From contig VXVC01000005.1 of assembly GCA_009836625.1 (NCBI GenBank), positions 211,345 through 275,344 on the forward strand: a stretch of DNA of 64,000 nt, in the 5' to 3' direction. Under the pieces are notes generated by a model. That model saw only the letters and a list, made by a program, of their open reading frames with translations, was not told where the DNA came from and ran no database searches. The DNA is from Holophagales bacterium (GTDB lineage: Bacteria > Acidobacteriota > Thermoanaerobaculia > Multivoradales > Multivoraceae). The position numbers and the translations under genes were made by a program. Positions 23,424-31,644 of the stretch are shown here, piece after piece; position 1 is the stretch's first letter, and each line of letters opens with the position of its first letter.

Positions 23424-26352
23424 CTGGCCGCTGACCGACCGTCTGGTGTTCCTGACACTGGCGCTGCTGGTCTGTGCCACCGCCGCGACAGCTCAGCAGA
23501 CCGGGCGGATCGAGGGAATGGTGGCGCTGCGTGGCGACGCCTCGCCCGACGGCATAGGCATTCTGGCCGAGACCGACGCCGTGCCCCGGCCAAGGTCGAC
23601 GGTCACCGACGCGTCCGGCTACTACGCGCTGCCGCGGCTCTACCCGGGCCTCTATCGGGTCACGTTCACGACCCCGGCGGGAGCAAGCCGAACGGTCGAG
23701 GCCCAGGTGCTGCTCGGCCAGACGACGACCCTGGACCTGGAACTCGAAGGGTTGGCCGCCGCTGTCAGCGAGGAACTGGTCGTGATCGGAGAGCGGGTCG
23801 CCGTTCGCGGCCGTGCTGCCGTAGCCAGCGCCATCGACGGCGAGGCGGTGCGCGACATACCGCTCGGTCCCGACTATCGCAGCCTCGTTCGGCTCGCTCC
23901 GGGCGTCCAGGTGACCCAGGACAGTGTGCGGGGACCGGCCAGCGGCGGCAGCGGCCAGGACAACGTGTACCGTTTCGACGGCGTCGACGTGTCGCTGCCG
24001 ATGTTCGGCACGCTGTCGGCCGAACTCTCGAGCCACGACATCGACCAGTTGACCTTCGAGCGCGCCGGCGCCACGGCGGAGGGCTTCAACCGCAGCGGCG
24101 GATTCACGATGGACTCGACGGCGAGGTCGGGTACGAACGCCTTCGCGGGCAGCGTCGAGTACACGGTGGAGCCGCCCGATACTCAGGCGGAGCCCGAGAC
24201 GGACCTGGAATCCGTGGCCGGACACGACACGGACCGCCAGCGGGCCGTCGCCACCTTCGGCGGCCCGATCGTTCCGTCGCGGCTCTTCTTCTTCGCTTCC
24301 GCTTTCCGGCCCACGGAAGAACGGACGAATGCGGCCACGGCCTACGGACCGGCAAAGGGCTACGAGAGCACGCGCCGCGAGTTCTACGGCAGGTTGACAC
24401 ACTCGCCGTCGGACCGGATGCTGCTCAACGCCGGTTACCGTTCCTCGCGGCGCGAGGAGAACGGCGTCTCGGTCGGGCCGTACGAAGCCGACTCTGTATC
24501 GCTCGGCGGCAGGGCGGACCAGCGGGTCGCGAACGTCGACGGTGTCTGGCAGACGGGCTTGGGCGCCCTCTCGTTCCGGTTCAGCGACTACGAACTCGAG
24601 GGCTCGTCCCGGCCCGACGTGGCGCTGGCCGTTCGGCCGGCGCTCGGCGGCGCGCTGGACGTGGAGAATCTGGACCGGATGGGCTACTTCAGTGTCCCCG
24701 AGTACGTGGACGGCGCCGATGCCTACAACGCCGCGGTCAGGCCACTGGTGGAACGCTACGGTTACGAGGACGAGCACGGCGCGCGCCAGGGGGGCGGTGC
24801 CGTCGGCGCGCATCCGTTGATCAACGACCAGGCGTTCTACCGGCGGAGCTTCGAACTGGCCTTCGATCACGAGTTCGACTGGGGCGCCACAGGCCACGAC
24901 CTCCACGTCGGGTTGCGCGCCGCCGAGGCGCGCGAGACGCTGAGCCGGGAATCGAACGGTTGGGGCGTCATCGAGGCGCCGGGCGGCGTCGACCTGGCCG
25001 AGGACGGAACGCCGGTCTTCTACGTCGCCACGGTGCAGCAGATGAGTCTCCGGCGCCCGGACGGCACGGTTGTTTCTCCCATTGACTCCTTCACGGAGAC
25101 GACGTCGCTGGAGGTCCACGACCGCCTGACCACGGGCGACTTCACCTTCGACGCCGGCGTGCTGCTGAGCGAGGACGTCCTGTACGGACAGGGTCTGCGC
25201 GTGGCGCCGGGGACGGTGTCGGGCTTCGCTCTGGCCCCGGACGCGAAGTACCGGATGTACACGATCGACTGGCGGGACATGATTCAGCCGCGTCTCGGCG
25301 TGGCCTGGTCCTACCGGGCGGAGGGCACGGTCTTCGCGAACTACGCCCGCTACCACCCGGAGGCGAGCTCGCTGGCGCGCGCGGCCTCCTGGGACCGGAA
25401 CACCCGCGCCAGCCTCCGCGTGCTGTTCGACGAGGGCGGCCGGATCATCTCCCACGAGCCGTACCCGGGATCTTCGGGCAAGGTGTTCCAGGACGGCATG
25501 AAACCCCGTCGCATCGACGAGTGGACGCTCGGCGCAACCCGGACGTTGTCGCGCGGACTGGCGCTCAGCGCTCACCTGCGCCGCCGGGAGGGCGGGCACT
25601 TCTGGGAGGACACCTGGAACGGATCCAGGGGTTACGACAGTGCCCCCGCCCACATCGCCGCCCGTGGTCTCTACGTGCCGGGTCTCGATGCCGTTCGAGC
25701 GGAGATCGGCGGTTCGAGCTACGTGATCGCCGAACTCGACGACGCGTACACGGAGTACTCGGAGGCGGCGGTGGAACTGGTTTGGCGGGGTGAGCGCGGC
25801 TACCTGAACGCTTCGTACGTGCGGAGCCGCTACACCGGTAACTTCGATCAGGACAACACGAGCTGGAACAACGACGCGAACCTGTTCATCGGTTCGTCCA
25901 ACCTCGCCGACGGCTATGGCCGGCAGGTGTGGGACAACAAGGACGGGACGCTGCGTGGGGACCGGCCGCACCTTGCCAAGGTGTTCGGCCGTCTCGACCT
26001 GCCGTGGCGGGCGAGCGTCGGCGCCTTCGTCTTCTTCCAGTCCGGGCAGCCGTGGGAAGCGTGGGACTCGGTCGCCTACGGGCTGCCCTCCTACTTCTCG
26101 TCGACCAACCGGTACGCGGAGCAGGCCGGCAGCCGGCGCAGTCCGAGCCACTGGCAACTGGACCTGGGCTACACGCAGCACTTCCTTCTGCCGACGGACC
26201 TGGGCCTTCGGCTCCGTGTCGATCTCTTCAACCTGTTCGATCGCCAGACCGGCTACAACATGAACCCGTTTCGGCGCGACGCCGCCTTCGGAGAACCCCG
26301 CGACCGCTTCAACCCGCGCCGCGTGCAGATCTCCCTCAGCGTCGAGTTCTGA
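23416..26352 (+). CDS. TonB-dependent receptor with carboxypeptidase-regulatory N-terminal domain (Oar-like)
   Basis: This 978-aa outer-membrane receptor has a signal peptide (LVFLTLALLVCATAATAQQ) ending near residue 26. Residues about 28-115 form a carboxypeptidase-regulatory-like domain (GRIEGMVALRGDASPDG, SGYYALPRLYPGLYRVTF). The plug follows (RDIPLGPDYRSLVRLAPGVQ, FDGVDVSLPM, GFTMDSTARSGTNAFAGSVE). The rest is a 22-strand-type barrel ending in the aromatic C-terminus ISLSVEF, needed for barrel assembly. Such receptors import large substrates, often oligosaccharides. The gene overlaps DUF993 by eight bases, implying a shared transcript with the sulfatase. Confidence 0.9.
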   Translation: MTDWPLTDRLVFLTLALLVCATAATAQQTGRIEGMVALRGDASPDGIGILAETDAVPRPRSTVTDASGYYALPRLYPGLYRVTFTTPAGASRTVEAQVLLGQTTTLDLELEGLAAAVSEELVVIGERVAVRGRAAVASAIDGEAVRDIPLGPDYRSLVRLAPGVQVTQDSVRGPASGGSGQDNVYRFDGVDVSLPMFGTLSAELSSHDIDQLTFERAGATAEGFNRSGGFTMDSTARSGTNAFAGSVEYTVEPPDTQAEPETDLESVAGHDTDRQRAVATFGGPIVPSRLFFFASAFRPTEERTNAATAYGPAKGYESTRREFYGRLTHSPSDRMLLNAGYRSSRREENGVSVGPYEADSVSLGGRADQRVANVDGVWQTGLGALSFRFSDYELEGSSRPDVALAVRPALGGALDVENLDRMGYFSVPEYVDGADAYNAAVRPLVERYGYEDEHGARQGGGAVGAHPLINDQAFYRRSFELAFDHEFDWGATGHDLHVGLRAAEARETLSRESNGWGVIEAPGGVDLAEDGTPVFYVATVQQMSLRRPDGTVVSPIDSFTETTSLEVHDRLTTGDFTFDAGVLLSEDVLYGQGLRVAPGTVSGFALAPDAKYRMYTIDWRDMIQPRLGVAWSYRAEGTVFANYARYHPEASSLARAASWDRNTRASLRVLFDEGGRIISHEPYPGSSGKVFQDGMKPRRIDEWTLGATRTLSRGLALSAHLRRREGGHFWEDTWNGSRGYDSAPAHIAARGLYVPGLDAVRAEIGGSSYVIAELDDAYTEYSEAAVELVWRGERGYLNASYVRSRYTGNFDQDNTSWNNDANLFIGSSNLADGYGRQVWDNKDGTLRGDRPHLAKVFGRLDLPWRASVGAFVFFQSGQPWEAWDSVAYGLPSYFSSTNRYAEQAGSRRSPSHWQLDLGYTQHFLLPTDLGLRLRVDLFNLFDRQTGYNMNPFRRDAAFGEPRDRFNPRRVQISLSVEF

Positions 26353-26356
26353 TCCG

Positions 26357-27604
26357 TTGTCTCCTCACGTCGCGCAGGCTGTTTCGGAGGGAGCCGGTCG
26401 GGCCGAGATCACGGTCCGCGACGCGCGGCGGCTGGCACTGGTCCGGGCGGGGCTCCTGAATCCGGAGTGGACCGGCCTCCCGCGCGCGGCTTCGGGCCGC
26501 GGCCTGCGGGCGCGCCGGGCGCTCCACGCGCTGATCGGGCGCTTCGGCTATCTCCAGCTCGACACCATTTCGATCGCCGGCGCCCGCACCCACGCCCTCG
26601 TGCCGTTGTCGCGCTGGCCCGGAATCGACCGCAACCTGCCGGAGGAGCTCCTGCAGCCGGGCGAGCCGATCTTCGAGTACTGGGGTCACGAGGCGAGTTG
26701 GATCCCGATCGATCTCTACCCGGCGTTCGGCTTCCGTCGCGAGGAGTATCGAAGCGGCAGGACCTGGCACAGCAAGGGGATACGCGAGCACCCCGACGTG
26801 GCGAAAGCCATCCTGCGCAGGGTCGAGTCCGAGGGGCCGATGCGGTCGCTGGATCTGACGGGGCCGATGATGGGCGAGATGTGGCGCTCGAAGCGGGAGC
26901 GCTGGGTCGCCTACTCGCTGTGGTCCACCGGGGAACTGGCGATCCGGTCGCGCCGGAACTTCCAGCGGACCTTCGACCTGCCCGAGCGGGTGATTCCCGA
27001 GCGTTGGCGGAGCGAGGAATGGAGCCTGGAGCAGGGGATCCGGGCGTTGATCCTGCGCGCGCTCGAGGGTCACGGCTGGGCGACGATCGGTACCCTGGCC
27101 GACACCTGGCGGCTCAAGAACGTGCGGCCCCAGACAAAGGCGGCACTGGAGGACCTGACCGCGGCGGGGGAGGCGACCCCATGCGACGTGATCGCGGCCG
27201 GCGGCAAGAGGCGGTCGGGATGGGTCCGACCCGCCGACCTGGAACTCGCGGCGCGGTTGCGGCGGGTGCGGCCGGCGCCTGACCGGGGCGTACTGCTGTC
27301 GCCGTTCGATCCCGTGCTCTGGCGTCGGACGCGGGTCGCGCACCTGTTCGGCTTCGACCAGATCCTGGAGATCTTCAAGCCGGCCTCGCAGCGGTCCTAC
27401 GGCTACTACTGCATGCCGGTGCTGGCCGGCGACCGGCTGGTGGCGCGCTTCGACCTGAAGGCGCACCGCCGCGAGGGTCGCCTGGAAGTGCTGGCGCTGC
27501 ACTACGAGGCGGACGGCCCGAAGCCGCCGGCCGCCGACCGGGCGGCCGCGGAGAGCGCGTTGTCGAGATTCGCGGAGTCGGTGGAGCTGGCCGTTTCGGA
27601 CTAG
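26357..27604 (+). CDS. Winged-helix protein of the YcaQ/HTH_42 family (putative DNA glycosylase)
   Basis: This 415-aa protein belongs to the winged-helix DNA-binding family that includes E. coli YcaQ, a glycosylase that unhooks interstrand crosslinks. Its first winged helix leads into FGYLQLDTISIAGARTHALV. The Gln-x-Asp in LQLD matches the catalytic QxD motif of YcaQ. Further family blocks are FEYWGHEASWIPIDLYP, GVLLSPFDPVLWRRTRVAHLFGF and YCMPVLAGDRLVARFDLKAHR. The start is a TTG four bases after the TonB receptor stop; a GTG eight or nine codons later is also possible. Confidence 0.82.
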   Translation: MSPHVAQAVSEGAGRAEITVRDARRLALVRAGLLNPEWTGLPRAASGRGLRARRALHALIGRFGYLQLDTISIAGARTHALVPLSRWPGIDRNLPEELLQPGEPIFEYWGHEASWIPIDLYPAFGFRREEYRSGRTWHSKGIREHPDVAKAILRRVESEGPMRSLDLTGPMMGEMWRSKRERWVAYSLWSTGELAIRSRRNFQRTFDLPERVIPERWRSEEWSLEQGIRALILRALEGHGWATIGTLADTWRLKNVRPQTKAALEDLTAAGEATPCDVIAAGGKRRSGWVRPADLELAARLRRVRPAPDRGVLLSPFDPVLWRRTRVAHLFGFDQILEIFKPASQRSYGYYCMPVLAGDRLVARFDLKAHRREGRLEVLALHYEADGPKPPAADRAAAESALSRFAESVELAVSD

Positions 27605-27617
27605 GCTCTGTGGCGCG

Positions 27618-28562
27618 ATGGTGATCGCCAGACTCCGCGCCGCACTCTCAGGCCTCTTGGCCGTAGTTGCGCTCGCATTCACGGGTTGCGGAGGCCCGGT
27701 CGACGAAGCCGCCGCGCGGCCGCAGGTCGCGCTGGTCATGAAGTCCCTGGCCAACGAGTTCTTCGAGACGATGGCCGAGGGCGCGCGCACGCACCACGAA
27801 ACCCACGCTGGCGAGTACGACCTGGTCGTCAACGGCACCCGGAACGAGAGCGATCTGGCCCAGCAGGTCGCCTTGGTCGAGCAGATGGTGGCCTCCGGCA
27901 GCGACGCGATCGTCATCGCGCCGGCGGACTCGAAGGCCCTGGCGCCGGCCCTCGCTCGCGCCCAGGCGGCCGGTGTGGTGATCGTCAACATCGACAACCG
28001 GCTCGACGTGGAGGTGGCGGCCGAGGCGGGTCTCGACGCGCCCTTCGTCGGCCCGGACAATCGCGACGGCGCCCGGCGGGTCGGCGAGGTGCTGGCGGAA
28101 CGGCTCTCGCCGGGCGATCAGGTGGCGATCGTCGGCGGCATCCCGACGGCGTTCAACGCCCAGCAGCGGCAGGCCGGCTTCGAGGACGCGATGAACGCGG
28201 CCGGCGCCGAGATCGTCGACATCCAGAGCGGCGGCTGGGAGCAGGCGCAGGCGAACACCATGGCGGCGGCGATGTTGCGGGAGTATCCGGAACTGCGGGC
28301 GCTGCTCTGCGCCAACGACAACATGGCGCTGGGCGCTCTGGCGGCGCGCCGCCAGAGCGGCCGCGACGACGTGCTGATCGTCGGCTTCGACAACATCGAC
28401 GCGGTGGGGGAGCTGGTCGCCCAGGGCGAGATCCTCGCCACCGCCGACCAGCACGCCGACCGGCTCGCCGTCTTCGGGATCGAGGCGGCGCTGGAGATTC
28501 TCGGCGGCGGTGGAGCCGGCGACCGTCAGACGCCGGTCGACATCGTCACGGCGCCCGACTAG
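27618..28562 (+). CDS. Sugar ABC transporter substrate-binding lipoprotein (RbsB-like)
   Basis: This 314-aa periplasmic binding protein of the type I (ribose/LacI-like) fold is tethered by a lipobox (LAFTGCGG). Domain 1 opens with PQVALVMKSLANEFFETMAEGA; SDAIVIAPADSKALAPALARA and GVVIVNIDNRLD are the central strands. The hinge and domain 2 include GDQVAIVGGIPTAFNAQQRQ, ALLCANDNMALGALAARR and DDVLIVGFDNIDAVGELV. The ligand is probably a monosaccharide. The matching permease lies about 850 bases further on, beyond a minus-strand methyltransferase gene, and no ATP-binding gene is in the window. Confidence 0.88.
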   Translation: MVIARLRAALSGLLAVVALAFTGCGGPVDEAAARPQVALVMKSLANEFFETMAEGARTHHETHAGEYDLVVNGTRNESDLAQQVALVEQMVASGSDAIVIAPADSKALAPALARAQAAGVVIVNIDNRLDVEVAAEAGLDAPFVGPDNRDGARRVGEVLAERLSPGDQVAIVGGIPTAFNAQQRQAGFEDAMNAAGAEIVDIQSGGWEQAQANTMAAAMLREYPELRALLCANDNMALGALAARRQSGRDDVLIVGFDNIDAVGELVAQGEILATADQHADRLAVFGIEAALEILGGGGAGDRQTPVDIVTAPD

Positions 28563-29359
28563 GGGAGCTTCGTCACGATGGCCTGGCCCGTGGGCAGGGC
28601 GAGCGGGGCTTCGGGCCGGTCGGCGAAGAACTCGTCCACGGCGCACTTCTCGCCGCGGGCGGCAGGGAAGCCGTAGTCGTCGAAGACCACGATCCCGCCG
28701 GCGGAGAGGCGCGGATAGAAGTACTCCAGGCAGTCGAGGGTCGAACGGTAGAGATCGACATCGATGTGGACGAAGGCGAATCGGGCGTTCTCGAGACCGT
28801 CGAAGGTCGACGGGATCCACCCTTCGTGGATCCTGAGGCGTCCCGATAAGCCGCCGAGTAGAGCCCCGACGGCCTGGGCGGACGTCGCCTTGAAAACGCC
28901 CTGTTCCAGATCCGGGTCTCTCTCCGGATCGGGCGCCGGGAGCCCCTCGAAGCTGTCGAAGAGATGGAGGGTCTTCTCGTGTCCCTCCAGGACTCTTGAG
29001 AGAAGAAGCGCCGTGCCTCCCCGATACACGCTGCATTCGGCGAAATTGCCGTCCACGGAGAGCGCCTGGTTGCCGAGGCGGTAGAGGACCTGGCAGCGGT
29101 CGCCTGAAACCACCGTGTACGGCTCGACGCCGTCGTAGGCCTGCCGGAAGTCGGGCTCGCCGCGCCAGGGCGCCCAGATCGGTGACGGCGACCGCCACTC
29201 GCGGTAGAAGCTCTGGTCGGCGCTCCCCAGGGCGTGGGCGTCCCGCCTCGACCGGGGGAAGATCTCGAAGTCGTATCCAAACCGACGCAGCACGCCCTTC
29301 GTCAGCCGGTATGCGGCGACCTTCGAACCACCGCGGACCTTGCGAACGAGAGAGAGCAT
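28559..29359 (-). CDS. TylF/MycF-like O-methyltransferase
   Basis: This 266-aa AdoMet-dependent methyltransferase resembles the macrocin O-methyltransferase (TylF) family. Markers are FAECSVYRGGTALLLSRVL, the AdoMet-binding strand-helix, then LHLFDSFEGLPAPDPERDPD. The family's metal-binding stretch is RFAFVHIDVDLYRSTLDCLEYF followed by GGIVVFDDYGFPAARGEK. TylF-type enzymes methylate sugar hydroxyls in antibiotics and exopolysaccharides, so a glycan or glycoside substrate is plausible. The ATG at 29359 is used; a much longer open frame upstream is only antisense to the permease gene. Its stop codon overlaps that of the binding-protein gene, tail to tail. Confidence 0.85.
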   Translation of the reverse strand: MLSLVRKVRGGSKVAAYRLTKGVLRRFGYDFEIFPRSRRDAHALGSADQSFYREWRSPSPIWAPWRGEPDFRQAYDGVEPYTVVSGDRCQVLYRLGNQALSVDGNFAECSVYRGGTALLLSRVLEGHEKTLHLFDSFEGLPAPDPERDPDLEQGVFKATSAQAVGALLGGLSGRLRIHEGWIPSTFDGLENARFAFVHIDVDLYRSTLDCLEYFYPRLSAGGIVVFDDYGFPAARGEKCAVDEFFADRPEAPLALPTGQAIVTKLP

Positions 29360-29413
29360 CGGAGCCGGCAGCGACTGTATCCTCGTCCCGATGCTCGCCG
29401 GGCGCTCCGACCG

Positions 29414-30388
29414 ATGACGCTGGCCGTTGCCGGCTGGCGCAGTTCTTTCTCTCTGGGATATCGGGGAGGACTGGTCCTGGTCATCCTCGGCCTGTGCGTC
29501 GCCTTCGGCCTCGTATCGGATCACTTCTGGAGCGCCGTCACGTTCCGCACGCTGGCGAACCAGTTGCCGCCCCTGGTCATCGCTTCGGCCGGCCTGACGC
29601 TGGTGCTGATCGCTGGCGGCATCGACCTTTCCGTGGGGTCGGTGCTGGCTTTGGCGGCCGCCGTGTTGGGCGTCCTGACCGTCGATCAGGGCTTGCCTCT
29701 GCTGCTCGCGGCGCTTGTGGCCCTCGCGGTCGGCGGGGTCTGCGGCGCGATCAACGGCGCGCTGGTCGCTCGCTGGTCCATACCGTCGTTCCTGGTCACG
29801 CTCGGGATGCTCGAGATCGCGCGCGGTTCGACCTACCTGGTGACCGCGTCGAGGACCAGCTATCTCGGCGACCGGGTGGCCGTGCTGGGTGCCAACCTGC
29901 CGGTCCTGGGACTGTCGGCCGCGTTCATCGGTTCGCTCGCGGTGGTGGGAGCGCTGCAGTTCGTCCTCTCGCGCACCGCCTTCGGCCGCTGGGTGTTTGC
30001 CGTCGGCGGCAATCGCACGGCGCTCCACCGCTGCGGCGTGCGGCCCTCCCGGGTCCAGTTCGCGGTGTTTACGCTCGCCGGGTTCCTTGCGGCGGCCGCC
30101 GGGGTCTGCCAGGTCGGCTACCTGCAGTCCGCCGATCCGAACGCGGCGATCGGGATGGAACTCTCGGCGATCGCGGCGGTGGTCATCGGCGGCACGTCGC
30201 TCCTCGGCGGTCGGGGTTCGGTGACGGGCACGCTCCTTGGCGTGCTGGTGATCGCGGTGCTCCAGACCGGACTCGCCCAGGCCGGCGCCACCGAGCCCAC
30301 GAAGCGGATCATCACCGGCGCGGCGATCCTGCTGGCGGTGGCGACGGACGTCTGGCGCCGGCGACGGAGCGCCGCCGCCGTTTCCTGA
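29414..30388 (+). CDS. Sugar ABC transporter permease (RbsC-like)
   Basis: This 324-aa inner-membrane permease of the ribose/xylose family has about ten hydrophobic helices. It carries VIASAGLTLVLIAGGIDLSVGSV, the family signature, and INGALVARWSIPSFLVTLGM. The cytoplasmic loop that meets the ATPase is FAVGGNRTALHRCGVRPSRV. MELSAIAAVVIGGTSLLGGRGSVTGTLLG follows. It would form the channel for the sugar bound by the upstream RbsB-like protein. The ATG at 29414 lies in the divergent spacer with the methyltransferase gene. No RbsA-type ATPase is adjacent. Confidence 0.88.
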   Translation: MTLAVAGWRSSFSLGYRGGLVLVILGLCVAFGLVSDHFWSAVTFRTLANQLPPLVIASAGLTLVLIAGGIDLSVGSVLALAAAVLGVLTVDQGLPLLLAALVALAVGGVCGAINGALVARWSIPSFLVTLGMLEIARGSTYLVTASRTSYLGDRVAVLGANLPVLGLSAAFIGSLAVVGALQFVLSRTAFGRWVFAVGGNRTALHRCGVRPSRVQFAVFTLAGFLAAAAGVCQVGYLQSADPNAAIGMELSAIAAVVIGGTSLLGGRGSVTGTLLGVLVIAVLQTGLAQAGATEPTKRIITGAAILLAVATDVWRRRRSAAAVS

Positions 30389-30445
30389 CACGGGCTATTC
30401 TCTGCCGTGTTGTCCCGGAACTCCGCAACCCGAGAGGAGCCCGCC

Positions 30446-31642
30446 ATGAAGAGTCGACTGGCCATCCGGATGCAGGTGCTGTCCCTTGCCGCCTTCGCGG
30501 CGGCTATTCCCGCCGTCGCCCAGGAGCGTGCGATCGAGTTTCCCGACGTCGACGGCTACCGCACCTTCAGCGTCGACCTGCACACCCACTCCGTCTTCTC
30601 CGACGGCATGGTGTGGCCCATTATCCGCATGCAGGAGGCCGAGCGGGACGGCCTCACGCTGATGGCGGTCACCGAGCACCTGGAGTACCAGCCTCACCGG
30701 GCGGACATCCCGCACCCCGACCGGAACCGGTCCTACGCCGTCGCCAGCGAGTACGCCGCGACGTCGGAGTCGGAGGTGATCGTGGTCAACGGCGCCGAGA
30801 TCACCCGAAGCATGCCGCCGGGCCACGTCAACGCCGTGTTCATCTCGGACGCGAACGCGCTCGTCGTCGAGACCAGCGACGCGGACTACATGATCCGGCT
30901 CCGGCCCTCCACGCCCGAGGAGCAGGCGGCGAGCGAGCGCGAGGCGCGGCAGGCGATCGAGGCGGCCAACGAGCAGAACGCCTTCGTGTTCTGGAACCAC
31001 CCGAACTGGCCGCGGCAGCGGCCCGACGGCGTCGCCAAACTGACCGACATGCATCGGGAACTCATCGCCGACGGGCTGCTCCACGGCATCGAGGTGGCGA
31101 ACGGAGACTTCTACTCGGCCGAGTCGCTGCAGATCGCGCTCGACAACGACCTGGCGATCCTGGGCGTGTCCGACGTCCACTACCTGATCGACTGGGACTA
31201 CCGACCCAACGACGGCGGCCACCGCACGGTGACCCTGGTGTTCGCGGCGGAGCGGAGCGCGGACTCGATCAAGGAGGCGCTGCACGCGAACCGCACGGTC
31301 GCCTGGCTGGGCAACTGGCTGATCGGCCGCGAGGACGCGCTGATGCCGCTGCTCGAGGCTTCGCTCCAGTTGACGAAAGTCGAACGCAGCCAGGGCGATG
31401 AGCTGATCGACATCCGGCTCTCCAACATGTCGGACGCCGCCTTCGACCTGCGGGTCACCAGTGGACACCGCTTCAACGGCCCCCCGTCGACCATGCGGGT
31501 CGAGCCGCACAGCGACCTGGATCTGGCGATCAGCGGGGAATCCCGGGCGAGCTTCGAGATGACCTTCGAGGTCCTGAACGCGATCACGGCGCCGGAGACG
31601 CATCCGACGCTGGCGTTGGCGGTCGAAGTGCCTGCGCAGTAG
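30446..31642 (+). CDS. Exported PHP-domain metal-dependent phosphoesterase-like protein
   Basis: This 398-aa protein has a signal peptide (VLSLAAFAAAIPAVAQE) and a PHP domain. SVDLHTHSVFSDGMVWPIIR supplies the HxH metal ligands, MAVTEHLEYQ the next His, NGAEITRS the Glu, VFWNHPNW another His, and LGVSDVHYL the late Asp-x-His. PHP proteins are two- or three-metal phosphoesterases; this exported branch has no known substrate. The C-terminal 110 residues form a beta-rich domain (DIRLSNMSDAAFDLRVTSG). A ribosome-binding site, AGAGGAG, stands about six bases before the ATG. It lies 57 bases after the permease stop. Confidence 0.82.
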   Translation: MKSRLAIRMQVLSLAAFAAAIPAVAQERAIEFPDVDGYRTFSVDLHTHSVFSDGMVWPIIRMQEAERDGLTLMAVTEHLEYQPHRADIPHPDRNRSYAVASEYAATSESEVIVVNGAEITRSMPPGHVNAVFISDANALVVETSDADYMIRLRPSTPEEQAASEREARQAIEAANEQNAFVFWNHPNWPRQRPDGVAKLTDMHRELIADGLLHGIEVANGDFYSAESLQIALDNDLAILGVSDVHYLIDWDYRPNDGGHRTVTLVFAAERSADSIKEALHANRTVAWLGNWLIGREDALMPLLEASLQLTKVERSQGDELIDIRLSNMSDAAFDLRVTSGHRFNGPPSTMRVEPHSDLDLAISGESRASFEMTFEVLNAITAPETHPTLALAVEVPAQ

Positions 31643-31644
31643 GG

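Noticed and set aside
23335..26181. 948-codon minus-strand open frame opposite the TonB receptor
   Set aside because: Low-complexity composition with no motifs; the plus-strand receptor is unambiguous.
29360..30391. Upstream extension of the TylF-like methyltransferase frame
   Set aside because: It is antisense to the permease gene and encodes charged low-complexity sequence; the methyltransferase domain begins just after the ATG at 29359.
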